From: Zoogloeaceae bacterium
GTDB lineage: Bacteria > Pseudomonadota > Gammaproteobacteria > Burkholderiales > Rhodocyclaceae
Direction: 5' to 3'
Length of the DNA stretch: 64,000 nt
Assembly: GCA_024235595.1 (NCBI GenBank)
Contig: JACKMC010000001.1
Coordinates: 682,001 to 746,000, forward strand
Shown: piece by piece, positions 58,632 to 64,000 of the stretch
Numbering within the stretch: position 1 is the first letter of the stretch
How the letters are laid out: each line of letters opens with the position of its first letter
The notes under the pieces: generated by a model
Databases searched by the model: none
Told to the model about the DNA's origin: nothing
The model's input: only the letters and a program-made list of their open reading frames with translations
Translations under genes and position numbers: made by a program

Positions 58632-59831
58632 ATGACCAAACAGATCCAGGACGCCTACATCGTTGCCGCCACGCGCACGCCGGTGTCCAAGCGCAACGGC
58701 ATGTTCCGCAATGTGCGGCCCGACGACATGCTGGCGCATGTGCTGCGGGCGGTGGTGGACAAGGTGCCGGGGCTCGATGCCACGCAGATCGGCGACGTGA
58801 TCGTCGGCTGCGCCATGCCGGAAGCGGAGCAGGGCATGAACGTGGCGCGCATCGGGCTGTTGCTGGCCGGGCTGCCCGACAACGTGCCCGGCATCACCAT
58901 CAATCGTTTCTGCTCCTCGGGCGTGCAGGCGGTGGCCGATGCGGCCAACCAGATCCGGCTCGGCCAGGCCGAGGTGATGATCGCCGCGGGTACCGAGTCG
59001 ATGAGCGTGATGCCGCAGATCATGGGTAACAAGGTGAGCCTCAATCCGGCCATCTTCGAGAAGCAGGAGAACTTCGGCATCGCCTTCGGCATGGGCCTCA
59101 CCGCCGAGAAGGTGGCCGAGCAGTGGAAGGTCAGCCGCGAGGACCAGGACGCCTTCGCGCTGCACTCCAACCAGCGCGCGGTGGCGGCGATTGCCTCCGG
59201 CCAGTTCCGTAACGAGATCACGCCCTACATGGTGCGCACCCATGTGCCGGGCGAGGGCGGTACGGTGCGGGTGATCGAGTCGCTGTGCGAGAACGACGAG
59301 GGGCCGCGCGCCGACGCCTCGCTCGAATCGCTCGCCAGGCTGCGCCCGGTGTTCGCGGCACGCGGTTCGGTGACCGCCGGCAACAGCTCGCAGATGTCGG
59401 ATGGCGCGGGTGCGGTGCTGCTCATGAGCGAGGCCGCGGTGAAGCGCTACGGGGTGACCCCGATCGCCCGCTTCGTGAGCTACTCGGTGGCCGGTGTGCC
59501 GCCGCAGATCATGGGCATCGGCCCGATCGAGGCGATTCCGCGTGCCCTCAAGGCGGGCGGGCTGGCGCAGTCGCAGCTCGACTGGATCGAGCTCAACGAG
59601 GCTTTCGCCGCCCAGTCGCTGGCGGTGATGCGAAGCCTCGATCTCGATCCGGCCCGGGTCAATCCGCTCGGTGGCGCGATTGCGCTCGGCCATCCGCTGG
59701 GCGCCACCGGGGCGATTCGCACCGCCACCGTGATGAGCGCGATGCAGCGCGACCCGAAGCTCAAGTACGGCATGGTCACGATGTGCATCGGCACCGGCAT
59801 GGGCGCGGCCGGCATCTTCGAGCGGGTCTAG
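58632..59831 (+). CDS. fadA: Acetyl-CoA acyltransferase (thiolase, FadA type)
   Basis: 399 residues; ATG 58632 with AAAGGAG at good spacing. The longer open frame from 58473 crosses the heptamer repeats and is rejected. Sites: VAATRTPVSKRNGMF, INRFCSSGVQAVADAANQIR with the nucleophile Cys, GNSSQMSDGAGAVLLM, LNEAFAAQSLAVM, GHPLGATGAIRTA with His and MCIGTGMGAAGIFE with second Cys. Typical size for FadA. Together with the FadN-type enzyme it forms a second beta-oxidation module. Confidence 0.95.
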   Translation: MTKQIQDAYIVAATRTPVSKRNGMFRNVRPDDMLAHVLRAVVDKVPGLDATQIGDVIVGCAMPEAEQGMNVARIGLLLAGLPDNVPGITINRFCSSGVQAVADAANQIRLGQAEVMIAAGTESMSVMPQIMGNKVSLNPAIFEKQENFGIAFGMGLTAEKVAEQWKVSREDQDAFALHSNQRAVAAIASGQFRNEITPYMVRTHVPGEGGTVRVIESLCENDEGPRADASLESLARLRPVFAARGSVTAGNSSQMSDGAGAVLLMSEAAVKRYGVTPIARFVSYSVAGVPPQIMGIGPIEAIPRALKAGGLAQSQLDWIELNEAFAAQSLAVMRSLDLDPARVNPLGGAIALGHPLGATGAIRTATVMSAMQRDPKLKYGMVTMCIGTGMGAAGIFERV

Positions 59832-59835
59832 GCGG

Positions 59836-59869
59836 CGCAGTTGCCGGCCGATGGCGGCCGGCAACTGCG
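59836..59869. terminator. Bidirectional terminator hairpin between convergent genes
   Basis: Perfect 14-base arms CGCAGTTGCCGGCC (59836-59849) and GGCCGGCAACTGCG (59856-59869), loop GATGGC. It fills the gap between the fadA stop and the stop of the minus-strand TIR-LCCL gene. Confidence 0.75.
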
Positions 59870-59876
59870 GTGGGGG

Positions 59877-61493
59877 TCAGTGCGCGAAGCGGATGCTTGC
59901 CGCGGCGCTGCTGTAGTCGTTGCTGGTCACGCCGTTGCGCGCGCTGCCGGCATAGAGCTCGCGGCCGGCTTCGCGCATCACGCTGATGCGCCCGCCGTCA
60001 CGGCCGAGCGCGCCGGCATGCAGCGCCGCGCGGCACAGCGAGGAGTCACTGGTGTAGGCATCGGTGCCCCATACGGTGCCGTCGCGCACCGCCTCCGGGC
60101 TGCACACGCAGCTCAAGGGCATGGGCAGATCGGGATTGATCGACAGCCGCTGCGGGCAGGGCTCCGGCCCTTGGGGCAGGGGCGGGCCGCCTTCGAAGCG
60201 CACGCTCCAGGCATAGGTGCCGTAGTCGCTGCTTTGCACCCCATTGCGGCCGGTGCCCACGTAAAGATCGCGGCCCGCCTCGCGCAGGGCGGTGATCGAT
60301 CCGCCGGTGCGCGCAACTACGCCGGCATGGGCCGCAGCGCGGCACAGCGATGAATCGGCGGTATAGACATTGCTGCCCCACACCGTCCCCTCGCGCACTG
60401 CCTCGGCGGCGCAGATACAGGTGAAGGGCATCGGCAACCCGGCATTGATCGACAGGCGCTGCGGGCAGGGGCCGGGGCCGGAGCGTGGCGGCGGGCCGCC
60501 CGCGAAGCGCACGCTTGGTGTATAGGGCCCGTAGTCGCTGGTGGTGACGCCATTGCGGCTGGTGCCCACATACAGGTCATGCCCGGTCTCGCGCAGCGCG
60601 GTGATGCGCCCGCCGTCGGCCGGGATGACGCCGGCGTGCCGGGCGGCGCGGCACAAGGCGGAGTCGTTGGTGTAGGCGTCGGTGCCCCACACCGTGCCCT
60701 CGCGCACCGCCTCGGCAGTGCACTCGCAGGAGAAGGGCATGGGCAGATCGGGGTTGATCGACAGGCGCTGCGGGCAAGGCCCGGCGGCGCCGCTGCTGTC
60801 GGTCGCCGGCAGCAGCGGCGGGCTCGCCGGGGCAGGGACCGGCGCCGGCTCGGGCGGGGCTGCCGACGCCTCGTTGCGGGCGGGCTCGGCGGCACCGCTC
60901 TGAACGGCCGCTGGCGCGGGCATCGCCTGCGGTGTGCCGCCGTCGCGCAGCGACAGCCAGCCGCCAAGTCCGGCGACGGCCAGCAGCAGTGCGACAAGGG
61001 CGGGCACGATGCGCTTGGAAGCGATCGCCGGGAGCGACCGCTTCGCCGCTGGCGGGGCCGGCGTGGCAGAGCGGGAAGGCGTTGCCGCGTCCGCGGCGCC
61101 GAGGCCGACGATGACTTCGGCCAGGCGGCGCCAATGGGGCTCGCGCGGCGTGCGCCAGGCGTCGATCCATTGCTCCGACGAAATGAACAGCTCGAGCGCC
61201 CGCGAAGGTGTCACTTCCTCGAGCCTCACCGGCAGCACCGGCTTGCCCTTGCTGGCGGCGCGCTCGACCTCGCGCCTCACGAAAGCCGAGTCGTTGGCCT
61301 CCCGCGAGAGCAGCAGCACGAACACCGCGCAGGCCTCGATGCCGCCGACGATCTCCGAGGCGTAGTCGCGCCCCGGCGAGACATCGCGCGGCGCGATCCA
61401 GCAGGATACGCCGTGGCGCTCGAGCGCCTCGCAGACCTCGCGGGCCAGTGCGGCATCTTCCGAAGCATGGCTGATGAAGGCGGTGTTGACCAG
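59877..61493 (-). CDS. TIR - transmembrane - triple LCCL domain protein
   Basis: 538 residues if translation begins at CTG 61493, which has GGAGGA 7 bases upstream (61501-61506). No ATG, GTG or TTG occurs in frame between the upstream TAG and the middle of the TIR domain (a GTG at 61325 would cut it in half). Residues ~1-125 are a TIR domain: FISHASEDAALAREVCEAL, GVSCWIAPRDVSPGRDY, ACAVFVLLLSREANDSAFVR with the conserved Glu region EVERA. A membrane helix follows (~163-182, RIVPALVALLLAVAGLGGWL), then a Pro/Ala-rich linker. Three LCCL-like repeats come last (~240-331, 344-434, 447-538), each with CPQRLSIN, WG(T/S)(D/N)-Y--DS-LCRAA-HAG and a (D/S)LY-G--RNGV-(T/S)-DY end. The TIR part would be cytoplasmic and the LCCL parts periplasmic. 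Function unknown. Confidence 0.8.
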   Translation of the reverse strand: MVNTAFISHASEDAALAREVCEALERHGVSCWIAPRDVSPGRDYASEIVGGIEACAVFVLLLSREANDSAFVRREVERAASKGKPVLPVRLEEVTPSRALELFISSEQWIDAWRTPREPHWRRLAEVIVGLGAADAATPSRSATPAPPAAKRSLPAIASKRIVPALVALLLAVAGLGGWLSLRDGGTPQAMPAPAAVQSGAAEPARNEASAAPPEPAPVPAPASPPLLPATDSSGAAGPCPQRLSINPDLPMPFSCECTAEAVREGTVWGTDAYTNDSALCRAARHAGVIPADGGRITALRETGHDLYVGTSRNGVTTSDYGPYTPSVRFAGGPPPRSGPGPCPQRLSINAGLPMPFTCICAAEAVREGTVWGSNVYTADSSLCRAAAHAGVVARTGGSITALREAGRDLYVGTGRNGVQSSDYGTYAWSVRFEGGPPLPQGPEPCPQRLSINPDLPMPLSCVCSPEAVRDGTVWGTDAYTSDSSLCRAALHAGALGRDGGRISVMREAGRELYAGSARNGVTSNDYSSAAASIRFAH

Positions 61494-61700
61494 GGTGGCA
61501 TCCTCCGGCTCCGGCGGCGGCGGATTGCCGCGACCTGCAGACTAATCATAGGAGATCGGAAGGGGCCTGGACTGCATTTCTCGCAGCGCCACGGCGGCTT
61601 TTCGGAGCCCTCGCTTCGCGCCGCGGCGAGACGCGGGCCGGCAATCGGCCGCGCTATGCGCGTCGCGGCGTTCAGGCTCGGAACCGCTGCGCTGACGGGC

Positions 61701-62522
61701 TCAGTCGTCGAATGCCGGCGCCCGGCCCGCGCCGATGGCCTCGGCGGCGAGCTGCATGTCGCGGCTGAGCAGGGCGCTGGCGTTCCAGTTGGCCACGAAG
61801 GCCAGCCCGTCCTCGATCGAATGATCACGACCATGGTTCAGTACCGCCTTGGTGCCGCGCACTGCCAGCGGCGACTTGGCGGCGATGCAGCGTGCCACCT
61901 CGCCGACGCCCTCGGTCAGCGCCTCGCCGCTTTCGAAGACGCGATTGAGCAAGCCGATGCGTGCCGCTTCCTCGGCGCCGATCTCGCGGCCAGTGAAGGC
62001 CAGCTCGCGTGCGATGCCTTCGGGCACGAGGCGCGGCAGGCGTTGCAGCGTGCCGATATCGGCAGCCATTGCCATGTCGATCTCGCGTACCGCGAAGCGC
62101 GCGTTGGCGTTCGCGTAGCGCATGTCGCAGGCGGTCACGATGTCGACTCCGCCACCGATGCAGGCACCCTGGATGGCGGCGATCACGGGCTTGCGGCAGC
62201 GCTCGATGGCGCTCACGCAGTCCTGCATGTCGGCGATCATGTGTCGCAGCTTCTCCTGTGCGCGGGCCGCATCGGCATGACCGATGCGCCTGGGAACGCT
62301 GGCCAGCAGCGAGAGATCTATTCCGGCGCAGAAGTGTTTGCCGTGGGCGGCAAGCACCACCACCCGTACGGGATCGTAGCGGTCGGCCCATTCGAAGGCG
62401 CTGCGCATCGCCGTCCACATCGGCGCGTCGAGCGCGTTGGCGTGCGCGGGACGGTCGAAGGCGATGCGTGCGACACCGGCTTCGAGCGACAGCGCGAAGT
62501 GATCGAGCTCGGGGATGTCCAT
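61701..62522 (-). CDS. Delta(3,5)-delta(2,4)-dienoyl-CoA isomerase-like crotonase
   Basis: 273 residues; ATG 62522 with GGAG upstream, earlier starts rejected. Crotonase core: VVVLAAHGKHFCAGIDLSLL, IQGACIGGGVDIVTACDMRY, then FAVREIDMAMAADIGTLQRL. The last stretch has the Glu and Asp (VREID---AAD-GTLQRLP) that mark ECH1-type dienoyl-CoA isomerases rather than plain hydratases. It shifts double bonds so that unsaturated fatty acids with odd-numbered double bonds can enter beta-oxidation. It complements the gene set on the other strand. Confidence 0.88.
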   Translation of the reverse strand: MDIPELDHFALSLEAGVARIAFDRPAHANALDAPMWTAMRSAFEWADRYDPVRVVVLAAHGKHFCAGIDLSLLASVPRRIGHADAARAQEKLRHMIADMQDCVSAIERCRKPVIAAIQGACIGGGVDIVTACDMRYANANARFAVREIDMAMAADIGTLQRLPRLVPEGIARELAFTGREIGAEEAARIGLLNRVFESGEALTEGVGEVARCIAAKSPLAVRGTKAVLNHGRDHSIEDGLAFVANWNASALLSRDMQLAAEAIGAGRAPAFDD

Positions 62523-62610
62523 GGCCAGGCGCTCCTGCGTATCGATTGCCGGATGATACGGGAGTCCGCTACCGCGGTGCACCGGGCGCCCGGGCCTTCA
62601 AGCCTCAATC

Positions 62611-62657
62611 TTCGGCAACCACCACGCAGTCTCAGCCTTCGGCAACCACCACGCAGT
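62611..62657. repeat. 20-bp direct repeat at the end of the GGDEF gene
   Basis: TTCGGCAACCACCACGCAGT occurs at 62611-62630 and 62638-62657, a 27-base period. The second copy encodes the last codons of the cyclase gene, the first lies just past its stop. Confidence 0.8.
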
Positions 62658-64000
62658 TCTTGCCGCGACGCTTGCCCCGGTACATGGCCAGGTCGGCGCG
62701 CTTGATCAGGCTGTCGGCGCTGTCTCCGATGGCGTGGCAGGTCACCCCAATGCTGACGGAAGCATGAAAGGTGCCGCCATCCGGGAGCCGGTGCGCCATC
62801 GAGGCGAAGCTTGCGCGGATGCGCTCCGCCGCCTGCGCGGCGGCCTCGAGCGAGGATTCCGGCAACAGCACCATGAACTCCTCGCCGCCATACCGATAGG
62901 CGCTGTCGGTGCGCCGCAGGCAGTCGCGGATCGCAGCGGCGAGGCGCTGAAGCACGCGATCGCCTTCGAGGTGGCCATAGCTGTCGTTGATGCGCTTGAA
63001 GTCGTCCGCATCCAGCGCGAGCAGCGCGAGCTGCCTGCGATAGCGCGTCGCCCGCTCGATCTCGCGGCGGGCGTGTTCGAAGAACTGCCGCGAGTTGTAC
63101 AGCCCGGTGAGGCAGTCGGTCTGACTGAGGTGGCGGTACTGGCGTTCGCTTTCCCGCAGCATCTCCTCCGAACGCTTGGCTTCGGTGATGTCCTGCAGGG
63201 TTTCGATCGCGCCGATGACCGCGCCGTGCGGGTCGCGCAGCGGTGCCGCGGTGAAATACACCCATCGGCCCGTCTCGCCGAAGGCGGGAAAGAAATCCTC
63301 GGCCTCGAAGGCGCCCTCGATCAGCGCCGACTTGCGGTACTTGTCGTTGTAGTAGAGCTGTACCGTCGATTCCCCGGCCCGGTCGACGATCAGGTCTGCC
63401 ATCACCGGGCGGGGGGAGGCGTAGAAGGCCTTCCATTGGCGGTCAGTGCCCAGCACTTCGGCGGCGCTCATGCCGGTCAGGACCTCGCAGGCCCGGTTCC
63501 AGTGGGTCACGCGGTGATTGCGGTCGAGCACGAAGGTCGGAACGGAGCTGCCATCGACGATCTGTGCAAGCAGAGCCTCGTTGGCGCGCTGAGCGCTCTC
63601 GGCGCGGCGCCGCACGGTGACATCCTGCAGTGTCTCGACGGCGCCGATGAGCTTGCCTTCGGCATCGAGAAGCGGTGCGACGGTGAAATAGAACCAGCGC
63701 CCGCCCCCCACGGCGGGCAGGAAGGACTCCGCCTCGTATCCGCCGCTGACGAATCGCGAGGGGCGGCACTCTCCTTCGTAGTAGCGTTCGATGGCGGCGT
63801 GGTCGCGGTCGACCAGCAGGTCTGCCAAGAGTGGACGCGGCTTGCGGTAGAACGCCTGCCAGTGCTTGGGTGTGCCGAGGATATCCCTGGCGTCGATGCC
63901 GGTAAGCTGCTCGCAGGCACGGTTCCAATGCACCACGCGATGCGCCAGATCGATGGCGAAGGTCGGCAGCGGATTGCACGCGAGGATCGCGTTACCCAAT
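62632..64000 (-). CDS. PAS-PAS-GGDEF diguanylate cyclase (5' end outside window)
   Basis: About 455 residues visible; the frame is open to the window edge, and the TTG at 63999 is unlikely to be the real start. Two tandem PAS-like domains with parallel segments (HWNRACEQLTGIDA / HWNRACEVLTGMSA, PLLADLLVDRD / PVMADLIVDRA, WFYFTVAPLLD / WVYFTAAPLRD) followed by a GGDEF domain: TDCLTGLYNSRQFFEHARRE, DADDFKRINDSYGHLEGD and active GGEEF near residue 370. An RRTD inhibitory site lies 5 residues before it. It should make cyclic di-GMP in response to a small-molecule or redox signal sensed by the PAS pair. The last codons are duplicated downstream of its stop. Confidence 0.93.
   Translation of the reverse strand, partial: LGNAILACNPLPTFAIDLAHRVVHWNRACEQLTGIDARDILGTPKHWQAFYRKPRPLLADLLVDRDHAAIERYYEGECRPSRFVSGGYEAESFLPAVGGGRWFYFTVAPLLDAEGKLIGAVETLQDVTVRRRAESAQRANEALLAQIVDGSSVPTFVLDRNHRVTHWNRACEVLTGMSAAEVLGTDRQWKAFYASPRPVMADLIVDRAGESTVQLYYNDKYRKSALIEGAFEAEDFFPAFGETGRWVYFTAAPLRDPHGAVIGAIETLQDITEAKRSEEMLRESERQYRHLSQTDCLTGLYNSRQFFEHARREIERATRYRRQLALLALDADDFKRINDSYGHLEGDRVLQRLAAAIRDCLRRTDSAYRYGGEEFMVLLPESSLEAAAQAAERIRASFASMAHRLPDGGTFHASVSIGVTCHAIGDSADSLIKRADLAMYRGKRRGKNCVVVAEG

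Noticed and set aside
58473..59831. Long form (452 residues) of the thiolase
   Set aside because: The extension translates the heptamer repeats; ATG 58632 has a strong SD and a family-like start.

Overview
The window is about 68% GC or higher, coding-dense and without RNA genes. The proteins look betaproteobacterial, most likely Rhodocyclales (Azoarcus/Thauera/Zoogloea-like). This placement is inferred from a PEP-CTERM protein with a sigma-54-type promoter, a PsrA/FadP-type regulator next to fadE, and overall protein style; no rRNA is present to confirm it.

Region 1 (2..34889, + strand) is one long, tightly coupled operon for an extracellular contractile injection system (eCIS, the Afp/PVC/MAC class of phage-tail-like particles). 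It enters the window inside the sheath gene. In order it encodes: sheath, inner tube, an Afp7-like tube/baseplate protein with a Gly/Ala/Ser-rich tail, a DUF5908-like small protein, a hub (gpD-like) and spike (gpV/gp5-like) as separate genes, a protein with a hydrophobic C-terminus, gp25, a baseplate J-like protein, a tail-I-like protein, two small PKD-fragment proteins, three large proteins sharing an N-terminal module, a conserved eCIS protein of unknown role, an Afp15-like AAA+ ATPase, and then cargo candidates. The cargo end holds a 1796-residue multidomain protein, a TPR protein, a DUF4157-OmpA-metzincin protein, a small unknown and an M6-type metallopeptidase. No capsid, terminase, integrase or T6SS membrane-complex gene is present, so it is neither a prophage nor a T6SS. 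Genes mostly overlap by ATGA/TGATG or are joined by very short bridging ORFs, implying translational coupling through the operon.

Region 2 (34890..40240, - strand) holds housekeeping and signalling genes: a membrane GGDEF cyclase, an MscS-family channel, a P-loop protein with a degenerate Walker A, an alpha/beta hydrolase and an M14-like carboxypeptidase.

Region 3 (40611..45237, + strand) holds a cyclic-nucleotide-binding-domain protein, a sigma-54 activator with an altered GAFTGA loop, an Old Yellow Enzyme, a GDSL hydrolase with a PEP-CTERM tail behind a sigma-54-type promoter, and a truncated response regulator.

Region 4 (45428..62522) is a fatty-acid utilisation locus: a TetR/PsrA-like repressor with a clear operator on its own promoter, FadE, thiolase, a FadJ-like bifunctional enzyme, a YciA thioesterase, the FadL outer-membrane channel, an acyl-CoA ligase, a second bifunctional enzyme of reversed domain order, a second thiolase, and (on the other strand) a dienoyl-CoA isomerase. 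Together these cover import, activation, the full beta-oxidation cycle and processing of unsaturated chains. Embedded in it is an unusual TIR-transmembrane-LCCL(x3) gene that appears to start at CTG. The window ends inside a PAS-PAS-GGDEF cyclase gene.

The most novel-looking items are the PKD domains split between consecutive eCIS genes, the eCIS cargo proteins, and the TIR-LCCL membrane protein.
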